Positions 49,935 to 63,500 of a stretch of DNA of 64,000 nucleotides are shown here, piece by piece; within the stretch, counting starts at the first letter, position 1; each line of letters starts with the position of its first letter. The stretch lies in contig NW_024737042.1 in NCBI RefSeq assembly GCF_018991925.1, positions 15,559,050 through 15,623,049 on the forward strand, in the 5' to 3' direction. The notes beneath the pieces are model-generated. The model worked only from the letters and a program-made list of their open reading frames with translations. It searched no databases and was not told where the DNA came from. A program made the position numbers and the translations under genes. The DNA comes from Homarus americanus. Taxonomy: Eukaryota; Arthropoda; Malacostraca; Decapoda; Nephropidae.

Positions 49935-50423
49935 TGTATACACAAACAACGCAGCAACACACACACCAACTCACACAGACGCCCGCCCACTCACACAGAC
50001 GCCCGCCCACTCACACATACATACACCCACACACCACCTACACACACACACACACCCACGTCTCCAGGGCAGCAGAGGATCAAAGAGTAACCACATAATC
50101 CACAATAGGGTGACATATGCTCCGCCATCAATTAATATATAAGCTTGGATTGTCCTGCCGCTCCACCATCCCTTTTACCTGCCAGCTTAACTACGCTTCA
50201 TGACGTTTACTTATTTCTTGGTAAATTTAACGAAACTTAGAGAGAAAATGTTGAAGTTTTACGTTGGATGTTTTACCTTCATGAATATTGTGTTTACTTA
50301 CTGTTTATGAAGGGAGGCTTTATATCTCTCTTGAGGGTGATGGTTGGGGAAGTGTGTTTGGAGTGGATGGTGACGTGTGTAGGTTAGATTTATTTGATAG
50401 TGTAAGAGGATAAGATGCCGTCC

Positions 50424-50425
<2 letters not shown>
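49935..50425. other. Unique DNA
   Basis: A CACACAGACGCCCGCC-type duplication lies at 49970-50010; otherwise nothing. Confidence 0.4.

Positions 50426-50512
<87 letters not shown>
50426..50512 (+). repeat. (AG)n microsatellite, about 43 units
   Basis: Uninterrupted. Confidence 0.98.
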
Positions 50513-50515
<3 letters not shown>

Positions 50516-51070
50516 ACCTGAAGGTATATCATGACGGGCGTGGATGAAGGCACTGTGTGGGGGCCAGAGTAGAACAAGGTAGCTGACGGTGCCAGGAGGA
50601 TAGTGGCACTAAAGCAGTACTTCACAGACAAGAACTTAAAAATATCGTCGCCAACAACTTCTACAAAATGTCCCCGTCGCCCTCTCGTGTTCCTGGTGGG
50701 CTATTGTTGTTGTGCCTCCCCTCCCCCTTTAGTGGGAACACCTTACTAACTCACTATGTGCACAATATTATCTACACAAACGACGAGAATACAGGTGTAG
50801 TGGCGGTGTCCTGCGGGGTGTAGCGACGAGGTGTTCCTCTTCCTCCTCCCCATCTCCGTAGTGGTGTACCGTGAAGGTGTAGTGGTGTACCGTGAGTGTA
50901 ACTTATTAATGGGTACACTGGCTCTCACCACTTTCACCTGCTTCAACCGGCATTTATTTTTCTCTGAAAATACAAGCTTCTTACACCAGGTAGACGATGA
51001 TCACAGGACGAGACCCAGTGAATGACTCGTGACTAGATGTGTTGATGTTTACTGAGGCTGAAGGTAAGTG
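50513..51070. other. Unique DNA
   Basis: A direct repeat GTAGTGGTGTACCGTGA occurs twice at about 50860-50895. No gene recognised. Confidence 0.4.
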
Positions 51071-51071
51071 A

Positions 51072-51384
51072 GTGAGTGGACCCAGGGTTCGATCCTCAGG
51101 CAGGGTGAACCTATGGGCAAGTTTCTTTACGCCACTTGCCTCTGTCTACCCAGCAGTAATTGGGAACCTGGATGTTAATCAATTTGCGGATCGTATTCCG
51201 GGGTTAGCGAGTTGTCCAGTCTTCTCGGACTATTCCGTGACACTGGGTTATGGAGTTCGTTAACTCAGGGTGTGGTTGTCATGTTGGCGACAGCTTCTAC
51301 ACCTTAAACAAATTCACGCCTAGGTGGCCCTAGGGCCGGCCATCATCGATTTCGAGGAGCTTCCATTATATGTATGTATGTATG
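51072..51384 (+). mobile_element. SINE family B, copy 1
   Basis: B-box GGTTCGATCC at 51086-51095, then a body with GGGTGAACCTATGGGCA, CTTCTCGGACTATTC, TGTTGGCGACAGCTTC and CCTAGGGCCGGCCATC. It ends in (TATG)n. The same body occurs reversed at 53223-53562 and truncated at 59501-59706. The 5' half of the tRNA-like head is lost. Confidence 0.85.
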
Positions 51385-51427
51385 ACATGAATTAATTTTT
51401 GAATAAGGACGTAGTTGAATAATGGTT

Positions 51428-52745
51428 AGACTTGCCATCACCTGCCCAGCCTACCTCACCTGTTTACCTACCTCACCTTTTCACATACCTCACCTGTTTA
51501 CCAAACCACCTGCCCAACCCACCACCTGTTTACCCACCACCTGTCCACATAACCTCACCTGTTTAACAAACCTGCCCAACCCACCTTACCTGTTCACCCA
51601 CCTCACCTGTTCAACCCACCCCACCTGGCCCACCTCCACTCCACCTGTTCACCTACAATCCTGTTTTCCTACCTCACCTGGCCTACCCACCACCTGTTCA
51701 CCCACCCACCTGTTCACCCCACCCCTCACCTGGCCTACTCACCCTCACCTGTTCACCCACCACCTGTTCTCACCCACCACCTGGCCTGTCTACCCCACCT
51801 GGCCCACCCACCACCTGTTCACCCACCACCTGTTTTCCCACCTCACCTGGCCGACCTCACCACTTGCTCCACCTGTTCACCTACCTCACTTGTTCACCTA
51901 CCCACCTGTCCACCCACTCCCCACCTGCCTACCCACCTCACTCTTCACCAACCTCCACCTGTTTACCCACCTCACCTGGCCGACCCACCTCACCTGCTCC
52001 ACCTGTTCACCTTCCCACCTCACCCACCCACCTGTTAGCCCACCTCACCTGTTTACCTACCCCACCTGGCCCATCTACCCCACCTGTTCACCCACCTCAC
52101 CTGGCCCACTTACCTCACCTGTTCACATCCCCACCTGGCCCACGCACCCACCTGTTCCACCCACCCCACCTGTTCAACCTATCTCACCTGTTTACCCACC
52201 TCACCTGCCCATTTACACTCACCTGCTCACCCACCACCTGGCCTACCCACCTCACCTGTTCACATACCTCACCCGGCCTACGCACCACCTGTTCTACCCA
52301 CCACCTGTTCACCAATTCCACCTGTTTACCCACCCCACCTGGCCCATCCACCCCACCTGTTCACCCACCACCTGGCCTACCCACCTCACCTGTTCACCAA
52401 TCTCACCTGTTTACCCACCCCCACCTGGCCTATCTACCATTCACCACTCCACCACCTGGCCTATCACCCTCACCTGCCTATCTACCCCACCTGTTCACCC
52501 ACCTCACCTGGCCCATCTACCCCACCTGTTCACCCACCACCCGCCCATCCACCACCTGGCCCATCTACCACCTGTCCACCCACCACCTGGCTCCATCCAC
52601 CACCTGTTCACCCACCTCACCTGGCCCATCTACCTCACCTGTTCACTCCATTCACCTGGCCCATCTAATCACCTGCTCATCACTTCACCTTTCACCACCA
52701 TCACCTGCCTCATCCTACCTAACCTGCCTCATCCGCCTCCACGTT
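51428..52745 (+). repeat. CACCTG-rich 1.3-kb minisatellite
   Basis: Alternating modules CACCTGTTCACCCACC and CACCTGGCCCATCTACC, roughly 30-35 bases per pair. An open frame of 443 codons is compositional (Pro/Thr/His/Ser). Confidence 0.95.
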
Positions 52746-53163
<418 letters not shown>

Positions 53164-53222
53164 TAAATATAAACTGACCTCTCTACATATACACAAATAC
53201 ATAACTATACCTGTACCCTTTA

Positions 53223-53924
<702 letters not shown>

Positions 53925-54030
53925 GGATTGAGTGCACAATAAGCAGCCAGAGTACACCAGCAGCTAGAGTACATATAATAAACCAGAGTACACACAGCAG
54001 CTAGAGTACACACAACAGCTAGAGTACATG
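53925..54030 (+). repeat. CAGCTAGAGTACACACAA short tandem repeat
   Basis: About six units of 18-20 bases, variable in the middle. Confidence 0.85.
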
Positions 54031-54212
54031 TAGCTGCTTTTGTTTATCAGTGATATGAACAACAATTAGGAATGGGAATCCGATTTTTGGAATTGGGTTT
54101 AAAAATCAGGTAAAGGTAACATAATCAAGGTTAATTACAGGTATCAGATGTTAATTGCCGTACTCACCTCAATCACCATACACATACTGTACTTACGTCA
54201 CTCTGTCAACTA

Positions 54213-54332
54213 CTGTATCTGTCTGTCTGTCTGTCTGTCTGTCTCCTTCCGAACTATGTATCTGTCTGTCTGTCTCCGAGCTGTGTGTCTGTTGACTTTT
54301 AACGATCCTGTCTGTCTGTCTGTCTGTATGCC
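54213..54332 (+). repeat. (GTCT)n tetranucleotide clusters
   Basis: CTGT/GTCT runs at 54222-54243, 54261-54274 and 54309-54328. Confidence 0.9.
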
Positions 54333-54419
54333 ATATATAGCTCAGTGATAGAAACAAAAAATATATTAAAAGATAATCCTAATTAATTCATAAAATTAAT
54401 CCGTGATGCCTCGATCGTC

Positions 54420-54422
<3 letters not shown>

Positions 54423-54474
<52 letters not shown>

Positions 54475-54484
54475 CTCTCTCTCA
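54423..54484 (+). repeat. (TC)n microsatellite
   Basis: Two TC runs separated by one TTC. Confidence 0.96.
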
Positions 54485-54595
54485 CTTTTAATTTTTCATT
54501 CTGTAATATTCTCTCCCTCTCTTTGTCTTTTTCTGTCTGTCTGTATCTCTCTCCCTGTCACTGTCTTTCTGTCTCAATTCGTCTCTTTTTTTGTT

Positions 54596-54700
54596 ACTGT
54601 CTGTCTGTCTGTCTGTCCGTCATATAGTCATGTATATAAATTATCCCTTTAAGTGAGTTATACCTGATATCAGCTATATATATATATATATATATATATA
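54596..54700 (+). repeat. (GTCT)n and (TA)n microsatellites
   Basis: GTCT at 54598-54619 and TA at 54674-54700. Confidence 0.93.
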
Positions 54701-55310
54701 AATTATTAACAATATAGGACGTATTAATTATATAGATTTTAGTGATGGTATACAAGGAACAGGTGTTAAATTGATAACTAATTAACCTGTCTTGGGATAA
54801 ACAATAATAATATATAGGTATAAACGATGATGTTAATGACAGTGAATTTAACATATATTTACCTCGGTTAATATTGATGTTCTAAGGTTGATAATATTTA
54901 TAAACTAAAAATAATTTTTAACATAGAATCACTGGTTAAATATTAAGGTTAGAAAGGAAAAGAGAATTAAAGAAAACTCAAGCCATTTTAACATAATTTA
55001 ACTTAGGAAATGTGGATAGTAAGATGAAGTAATATTTGATAATGTTAAAATATCATTAACATAATAAAAAAATAAACTTAAAAAATGTGGACATTAATTC
55101 GGTATATTTTGAATAATTTCAACATAAAATAAACATGATAAATCAATCAGTTAATTTGACAAAGAAATTAAAACCAATACAACACATGATGGACTCAAAG
55201 TTAACAGATTGAACATGACTCACCTCATTGGTCTGTCCAGCTGAGCTATAGACTGTTGTTTTAACAGAGCCATTAACTCTGACAGGTGCGCCTTCCTCTG
55301 ATGCCTCCAC
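54701..55310. other. Unique AT-rich DNA
   Basis: Nothing recognised. Repeated TTAACATA-like words reflect composition. Confidence 0.4.
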
Positions 55311-55314
55311 ACCT

Positions 55315-55640
55315 GGGGAGAGTGAGAGGTGAGAGTGAGTGTGGGGAAGTGAGGGAGAGTGAAGGGTGAGTGAGACGTGAGTGTGGGAGAGTGAGCAGGT
55401 GAGAGGTGGGAGAGTGAGCGAGTGAGAGGTAGGAGATTGTGTGGGGTGAGGGAGGTGAGGAGGTGAGGAGTAGGGAGAGTGAGGAGGTGAGATTGATTGT
55501 GGGGGTGAAGGGGGAGGGAGAGAGAGAGTGGGGAGGCTGTGTGGGAGAGTTAGGGGTGAGAGAAAGGTGAGAGTGATTGTGTGGGGTGAGAGAGAGTGAG
55601 GGAGGCTGTGGGAGAAATAGAGGAGAGTGAGAGATGAGAT
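55315..55640 (+). repeat. GTGAGAGGTGGGAGAGTGAG minisatellite
   Basis: Diverged purine-rich units of about 16-25 bases. Minus-strand Pro/Ser frames are compositional. Confidence 0.88.
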
Positions 55641-56270
55641 AAACCCACACCAGACACAAACAGTAAACAACATGGTACAGGTGAGAAGTGACCATCACAC
55701 CTGCCTCATTCATTAACTACACCTGACGAAGATAATAACGACCTGTGTTATTACCTAAAGCCCATAACAACAACACATACCACTTTGAAGTTCAATATCC
55801 ATTAGAATAAATTATATAAGAATAAATTTTGATCTTCATATTGTAAAAAAAAAAAAATAAAAAATAAAATAATAATCTAAAATAAATATCAAAACAAAAG
55901 CATAATTATTGGGTTTTATATTGAGTCTAATACAACAAGTTATATAAATGTTATCTTATGTATTAAAAAAAATCAACATTATTCATTATATTCATCATGA
56001 AGTAAGATATGTTCTTCAGGTGAGGTAACAGGTATTCCTCAGGTGTAAATAAGGTTACTTACACATGCTAATCAATTCATGAAGAAAATTTACACACACA
56101 CACACACACACACACATCCCTAATTACCATACCTAAGTTAAACACTGTAGATAAAACACCTTATTGGATTTACATAAATATAACTCTTCCTTAATTTACC
56201 CGGGCCAACATTATGTACAGCACAGGTAAAGTTGTTCACACCTTGTTCATAAATAAAGAGGCTGGAATAC
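55641..56270. other. Unique AT-rich DNA
   Basis: A-rich run near 55847-55870 and (CA)n at 56092-56114. No gene. Confidence 0.4.
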
Positions 56271-56280
56271 TGGGTGTGTG

Positions 56281-56560
56281 TGTGCTGAGGAGGGGAAGAG
56301 TGAGAGGAGGAGGAGGAGAGGAGGAGAGGAGATGGGGGAAGAGTGAGAGGAGGAGGAGGAGGAGGAGGAGGAGGAGGTGGGTTAGAGGATGAATAAGAAG
56401 AGGAGGAGGAGGTGGTAGAAGACCAGGAGAAAAGGAAGGAGGAAAAGGAAGAGGAGGAGGTGGAAGAATAGCAGGAAGAAGAGGAGGATCTGGTTGAGGT
56501 GGAGGATAATGAAGAAGAAGGGGAAGAAGAGAATTTGGGAGGAAAAAGAGAAAAATGAAA
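56281..56560 (+). repeat. (GAG)n/(GAA)n purine-rich stretch
   Basis: GGAGGA blocks, pure near 56349-56376, degenerating to GAAGAA rightward. Confidence 0.9.
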
Positions 56561-56781
56561 GAGAAGACGAAGAAGATGATGGTGATTAGAAGACGTATAA
56601 CGATTAGAAGAAACAATTATACCAAAACAAGTAAATAGTTGGGGAAAAAATGATCTTGTTGGGCTAAAATCGTACTCAAGATACGTAATCACATGAATTA
56701 CACAGACTGCTGGTAACAAACACCACCCTAACACAATAATATACTTAAATGATTACTTATCTATTAAAAATTGACGGTATA

Positions 56782-56925
56782 TAGTGAAACCTCCCTATAA
56801 CGGACTTGTCTCTCTATATAATCCGTTAGATGGGGATGGTGGTTTCACAATTAACGGACCCTCGATATAACTGACTTTCATCTCCGTATAGTCCGTTAAA
56901 TACGAGGTCAGGTCATGGAGGTCAC
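56782..56925 (+). mobile_element. Pogo/Tigger-like terminal fragment
   Basis: It starts GTGAAACCTCCCTATAACGG and then repeats ACGGAC and CCGTTA words in both orientations, as the termini of Pogo/Tigger DNA transposons do. No opposite end or transposase is visible, so it is a solo end or a deleted copy. Confidence 0.45.
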
Positions 56926-57095
56926 GTGAGCAAAAAAAAATAAAATAATCAACACTACACCATCCACCAGCTAAATAGCTCACGTTAACCGGCGGAGCTA
57001 AATACCGGGAGTCGTAATTTGTGTTGTGTTCAGCAGCAAATATTGAGAGAGAGGAGCGGGCGGGTTTACTTGCCAGAATAACTCTCAACTATTAA

Positions 57096-58096
57096 ACACA
57101 CAAACAGTCAGTCAGTCAGTCAGTCAGTTAACCAATCAGTTAACCAGTCAGTCAGTCAGTTAACCAGTCAGTTAACCAGTCAGTCAGTCATTGTCAGTAC
57201 CAGTCATTTAACCAGTCAGTCATTTAACCAGTTACTCAGTTAACCAGTCATTCAGTTAACCAGTCAGATAACCAGTCAGTCGGTCAGTAGTCAGTTAACC
57301 AGTAGGCATTTAACCAGTCAGTCATTTAACCAGTTACTCAGTTAACCAGTCATTCAGTTAACCAGTCAGATAACCAGTCAGTCAGTCATTCAGGTTAACC
57401 AGTCAGGCATTTAACCAGTCAGTCATTTAACCAGTCAGTCATTTAACCAGTTACTCAGTTAACCAGTCAGTCATTAACAGTCAGATAACCAGTCAGTCAG
57501 TCAGTTAGTCAGTCAGTTAACCAGTCAGGCATTTAACCAGTCAGTCATTTAACCAGTCAGTCATTTAACCAGTTACTCAGTTAACCAGTTAGTCAGTTAA
57601 CCAGTCAGTCAGTTAACCAGTACGTCATTTAACCAGTCAGTCAGTTAACCAGTCAGTCAGTTAACCAGTCAGTCATTTAACCAGTCAGTCAGTCAGTCAG
57701 TTAACCAGTCAGTCATTTAACCAGTCAGTCAGTCAGTCAGTTAACCAGTCAGTCATTTACCGTCAGATTTAACCGATGCAGTCCAGTCAGTTAAGTTAGC
57801 CAATCAGTCATTTAACCAGTTAGTCAGTCAGTTGGTCAGTCTAGTCATTTTAACCAGTCGGTCATTTAACCAGTTACTCAGTTAACTGGTCAGTTAAACA
57901 GTCAGTCATTAAACCAGTCAGTCAGTCAGTCAGTCATTTAACCTCTCAGTCATTAAACCAGTCAGTCAGTCAGTCAGTCAGTCAGTCAGTCAGTCAGTCA
58001 GTTAGTCAGTCAGTTAACCAGTCAGTCATTTAACCAGTTAGTTAGTCAGTCAGTCAGTCAGTCAGTCAGTCAGTCAGTCAGTCAATCACTCAGTCA
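57096..58096 (+). repeat. CAGT-based 1-kb array with TTAACC modules
   Basis: CAGT tetramers are interspersed with TTAACCAGTCAGTCATTTAA modules, giving an irregular 24-30-bp higher unit. Pure (CAGT)n lies at 57961-58005 and 58041-58085. Confidence 0.95.
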
Positions 58097-58644
58097 TGGT
58101 GAACCTAATCTGACAAAAACTATAGACATATAATTAGTAAAAGAAAAACACTTGTAATTATATGTGTAATTAGACAGGTGATGTAAAAGACATTCACACC
58201 TGTATGATGTTAGTTACTAAGTATCAATCGTATTATTTTTTTTTCTATACAATATCATTAATTCTCTAAGGTCATATTAACCAAAATTCCGATTAGATAT
58301 TTTTTTCTTCATGTTATTTTTATTCTCACGTAAAAAAATATTGAATAATTTTAAAAAGTCAAATGAATGCCGTTTATAACAGCTGTCAATTATTTTTCAA
58401 TCTCTCAATATTTAGTTCGTCATGGGAGGAGATATGGTTGTTATTGTTATTGTTGAAGCCCATGACGAAACAGGTCACAGTGTGGGGTTGACCTGACCTT
58501 TACCTATCGTCTTAGCTGCTTTAATAGGTCATTGGTCTAAAGGTTGGTCATACAGTTAACATTTGTTATTAGTGACTGTTTTTATGTTGACTTACTGTTT
58601 TATTGACAGGCTCAGTTATTGTTTTTGTATCTGCGAGTGTGGCC
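58097..58644. other. Unique AT-rich DNA
   Basis: Nothing recognised. Confidence 0.4.
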
Positions 58645-59443
58645 GGACAGATGGCCGAAAGACATTTGGCCGACGGATTACACCGACGGACATTTGACAG
58701 AACGGACAAATGGCCAAACGGACAATAGACCGAACTGACAAATGGCCGAACGGACATTTGGCCGAATGGACATAAGGCCTTTTTAATTCTATTTTATTTA
58801 TTTTTCTTATTTGCCAAGTATTTTTTTGCACATTTACTAAAGGATAAAAGATATTAATTGTAATGTAATTGCTATATAAAAATTGCTTCAGTCTTGTGCT
58901 TAATATCTGGTAGACGTCGGAAACAATCAGCATTATTTCCCCAATTTCAATTTAACTTGTGAATTACAAGGACTGAGAGAGGTTTATGTACACAGGGTGA
59001 CCTTACAAAACATGAGGTCAGGTCAAAAACATGACATCCGCTAATCCACACACCAACACCACCACAAACACAAAAGAAAGGGCGACGTAACTAGTCATGT
59101 TAAGTCAGGTCAAGTTCTTACCACGCCCCCAAACCAAAAAAAAAAAAAATGTATATCATGCAAATGTATCGTATTGAAATTATGTTCTCTTTTTATCCTT
59201 TGTTTTATAAAGCAAATACACTGCAAAGAAGCAATTACATTACAATCAATATATTTTATCCTTTAGTAAATGTGCAAAAAATACATTGCAAATAAGAAAG
59301 AAAAAAAAGAAAAAATTAAAAAGGCCATATGTCCATTCAGCCAAAAGTCCGTTCGGCCATTTGTCCGTTCGGTCTATTGTCCGTTCGGCCAAATGTCCGT
59401 CGGTGAAACGTCCGTCGGCCAAATGTCTTTCGGCCATCTGTCC
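58645..59443. mobile_element. Foldback-type element with tandem-repeat arms
   Basis: Left arm 58645-58872 and right arm 59231-59443 are reverse complements over about 210-228 bases with small indels. The outer part of each arm is about eight tandem copies of a 16-bp unit, GGACAAATGGCCGAAC. The inner part is an AT-rich segment (GCACATTTACTAAAGGATAA) ending at GTAATGTAATTGC. The central 358 bases hold no coding frame. This fits a non-autonomous foldback or long-TIR element. No target-site duplication was found, so the true ends may lie slightly outside. Confidence 0.8.
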
Positions 59444-59460
59444 TGGAGCCGTATGTACAG

Positions 59461-59487
59461 GGTATGTATGTATGTATGTATGTATAG
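59461..59487 (+). repeat. (TATG)n microsatellite
   Basis: About six units, directly between the foldback element and SINE B copy 3. Confidence 0.93.
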
Positions 59488-59500
59488 TATGTATGGTTGT

Positions 59501-59706
59501 CCAGTGCAGTTGGCGAGTTGTCCGGTCTTCTCGGACTATTCTTTGACACTGGGACATGCAGCTCGTTAACTTATGGTGTGGTTGTTGTGTTGGCGACAGC
59601 TTCACAACCATAAACAAATTCACGCCTAGGTGGCCCGAGGGCCGGCCATCCTCGTTACACGAGGGACAACCATTATGTATGTATGTATGTATGTATGTAT
59701 GTATGT
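59501..59706 (+). mobile_element. SINE family B, copy 3 (5' truncated)
   Basis: Begins near CAGTTGGCGAGTTGTCC and matches the body of copies 1 and 2 through GGGCCGGCCATCCTCG and ACACGAGGG. It ends in CATT and then about nine ATGT units. Confidence 0.87.
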
Positions 59707-60559
59707 GTCACACAGGGTGATGCAACGAGTCTAGTGTGGCAGCATTATGTTAGTGATAAGGTGCAAGCACTGCTTGCTTTCCTCTCGTTTACAGCTAACA
59801 CCCGTGTCTAGCCCTCGTGGCAAACAAGTAAGCAACTTGCATAAGTCTTCCCCTGCCTTACACAGCCTCTTCACCAACAAGACTCCTGCTGTGCCTCCTC
59901 GTGGCAACACACGGTAACTGGGTGCCTCGTGGGCCCAAGATAGACCAGCAAGGGATCTCGGAGTAGCAGTGGGCCCAAGAGGGATGATAAGTAGGCCCTG
60001 GTATGTGGACACGTCCTGGAGCCTACCAACCACTGTCCCGCTGCCTTACGGATTAACCTTGGTAGGTGTACGCTACGAGAGTAAACCCCAAAACAAATCA
60101 GCAGTGGAGCCCCGCATCAGGCACACGTGTTACAGAGCTCCAACAAGACCCCAATGGCAGTATAAGAGGAAGATCACCACCATGGGAACCCAACGACTAC
60201 AGCTGCCGACGAAGGCAATGCATGATGAACAGGTTACTAAGCCGAAACCCAACAAACTGGGCTATCGGCAGTCCATTGCAACTCTCCCTCTCCCCAGTCG
60301 TTGCAACACTTGCACCACCTGATCAGGAAAAAGGGAGAGCCAAGATGTGTGGTTGCAGCCTGCGCTCCTGCCTCACAACATAAATCAACTCGCGCGCAGC
60401 CGTCAACCAGCTCATCATACCTCTCATCATCATCAAAACCCCTATACCTCCAAAAGTCCTATGGCTGCCGTGAGTCTCTAGTCACAACTCTGCACATGGG
60501 TGCCACAGATAAGATGGTCGTTTATGCACTGGGATCTAGGCAGCAGTGCAATGCGGTCC
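59707..60559 (+). other. Probable 5' region of the RTE-like LINE
   Basis: GC-richer sequence leading into the LINE on the right. Open frames at 59969-60322 and 60066-60383 overlap in different frames and show no motif I recognise. I cannot place the element's 5' end. Confidence 0.4.
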
Positions 60560-63500
60560 TGTCTGTGTGACTGAGCAGCCCTTTCGAGGAGCCACTCTGC
60601 TCACCCCACATGGGGAGGGGACTAGAAGAGGTGCCCTAAACATAGTCTGCCCATTACCCAACCTGACTGGGCAACCGCACCCAGTAAGGTCATCCTTATG
60701 TGGTCGAATAAACAATTATAATTACAAATCAAAACAAAAACAAACTATACAACCTCTTACTGTCGCTGCATGGAATGTCAGGACCCTTCTGGATACTGGC
60801 ACAAATGAGCGTCCTGAAAGAAGAACTGCCCTTGTAGCAAAAGAGTTACCTCGGTACAATATCGACATAGCAGCCATTAGTGAGTCCCAGCTCCCTGACG
60901 AGGGTCGACTCACAGAACAGGTGTCTGGCTATACCTTCTTCTGGAAGGGTAAGCCTGCTGCGGAGAGAAACCACATTTATGGAGTTGGCTTTGTCATCCA
61001 CAACGCATCCTACATAGGCTAACTGAAATGCCTATTGGGATCAACGAGTGCCTCATGGCGCTTCGAGTCCCACTGAATCACTCACGTCGTGCCTTTTTCA
61101 TCAGTGCATACGCCCCACCACTGGATGCAGAGGATCACATCAAGGAGGCCTTTTATACCGATCTCAACAGAGTGCTAATCTCTATCCCCAGAGAAAGATA
61201 AGGTGACTTCAGTGTCAGAGTTGGCAGAGATGTTAACATTTGGCAGGGAACCAAAGGGAGAAACGGATTAGGCAAATGCAATCCCAACGGCCCCTCCTCC
61301 TCAGCAAGTGTGCTGCACACAACCTCACCAATACCTTATTCAGGCAGGCAACATTTCAAGGGTTTGTGGCAAAACCCACAATCCAAACACTGGCATCTCA
61401 TTGACTACATCATTGTCAGAGAAAGAAATCGCCGAGTTGTTCTCACCACCCGAAACATGCGAGGCTCAGACCACTGCAACACTCGTCAGAGGCAAGCTCA
61501 TTTTATGTTGTCGCAAAACGGAGAAGGCAGCAAGCCTCCAGAAGAGGTTTTAACACTAAGCATCTGAAGGATCCAGTAGTAGCACATGCTTTCAAAGAGC
61601 AGCTCGAACATGGCCTGATAAACAACCCGACAACAAACGACTCAAGTCCCAGTGAATGGGATGTTCTTGGCACTGCCATGACAAAATCCTGCAGAGAGAC
61701 CCTCGGCCAGATCGAAAGAATACACCAGGACTGGTTTGATGAAAATGACTTGAAAATCAACGTACTCGTCGATGATAAACGTGCTGCTTTAACTGACTGG
61801 CAGAATAACCCTTAGTCTTGGACCAAAGCTGATAGCTTCCGCAAGAAGAAAGCAGCGGCCCAATGCGAACTTAGCAAACTAAAGAACGATTGGTTTAAAA
61901 ATAAGGCTTGTAAAACACAAAACTTGCAGAGCAGCACAAGATGTGCGAATTTTTCAATTCCACTAAAACATTTTATGGGCCAATCATTCATGGCACAGCC
62001 CCCTTCCACTCATCCGACGGGGACTCCCCAATTAAAGACGAAGAAGGCATCTGTCAGGTTGGAAAGAGCACTACGATTCATTGCTCAACCGAAACACCGA
62101 TGTAGATGTCCCATACCCAACAGGTCCCTCAGCATCCAGATCTGTCCCACCTTAGCTATCCTCCATCCCTGGATGAGGTAGCTACTGCCATCAAACAGAT
62201 GAAAAATAACAAAGCCTCAGAATCTGATGGAATCCTAGCCGAGGTGTATAAAGCAGGAGGACCTCTGCTTACCAGCCATCTCCACTCTCTCCTGGAGAAT
62301 ATATGGGAAAAGAAGGAAATCCCCCCAAGCTTTTAAAGATGCCTCCATCGTCAATATTTACAAGAACAAGGGAGACAGGTCAGACTGTGGACACTACCGT
62401 GGGATCTCGCTGCTGTCAGTAGCTGTCAAGATTATCGCCAGAGTCCTCCTAAACAGACTTCTTCCTGAGGCGGAAGACTTCCTCCCAGAATCTCAATGTG
62501 GATTTAGACCATGAAATGGCACCACTGACATGATCCTTGCTGTCTGCCAGATACAGGTAAAGTGCAGAGAACAGCGTACCTGTACAGTAGCTAAAAAAAC
62601 AAGTATCTGTACAGGTGGGGGTCGATATTCTCCGAAATTTTACGTGTAACTAATGACTGCCCTCATATACCCAACAGGGACGCCCTCTGGCGGACCCTCA
62701 GCCGTTTGGCTGCCCACCAAAATCCATCGCCATTGTGTGGCACCCATGATGGCATGAACGGCAGTGTTCCGCACAATCACACCCAGTCTGAATTCTTCCC
62801 CATCCAAACGGGGGTAAAACAAGGAGTGTACTGGCACCAACTCTCTTTTCCATTTTCTTGGTTGTTTCCTTAATCATGCCGGTGCCAATTTAGCCGGCGG
62901 CGTGGACATCGAGTACCGGATGAAGGGTCTTTACAACATTACACGACTCCAGGCAGGAACAAAGGTGTCGGCAACTTCCATTACTGAACTTCAGTAAGCA
63001 GACCCACCCTTGTCGCTCACACAGAACACGACCAACAGGAGATCGTGAACACTTACGCAGATGCATATGCACATTTTGGCCTTAAGCTGAATGTACATAA
63101 CACTCAGATTCTCTGTGAGCCTGCTGCTGGTTCAGCCACACCTCCACCATCCATCCAGCTTAACGGTAATACCCTCTCTAATGTTACCCACTTTCGGTAT
63201 CTCGGGTTCCCACCTGTCCACACCACTGTGGACATCGATGAAGAGATTCAACATCAGATCAGATGTGCATCTCAAGCCCTTGGCAAACTTCATACCCGTG
63301 TCTTCAGCTGTAGGGAACTGAAATTATCTACAAAGCTGCACGTTTATCGAGCAGTGGTTCTTCCCACCCTGTGTATGGCAGTGAGACATGGGTCACATAC
63401 AGGAGACACCTCAAGCCACTTGAAAACTTTCACCAACGTAGTCTATGTTCCATCCTCCGAGTTCGCTGGGAAGACAAGAGAACAAATGCCAGTATTCTCG

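Noticed and set aside
55143..55713. Minus-strand frames of 146 and 176 codons, Ser/Pro/His rich
   Set aside because: They lie over the GTGAGAGG minisatellite and overlap each other in different frames.
57096..58096. Internal telomeric repeat
   Set aside because: TTAACC words occur, but there is no run of the arthropod TTAGG/CCTAA repeat.
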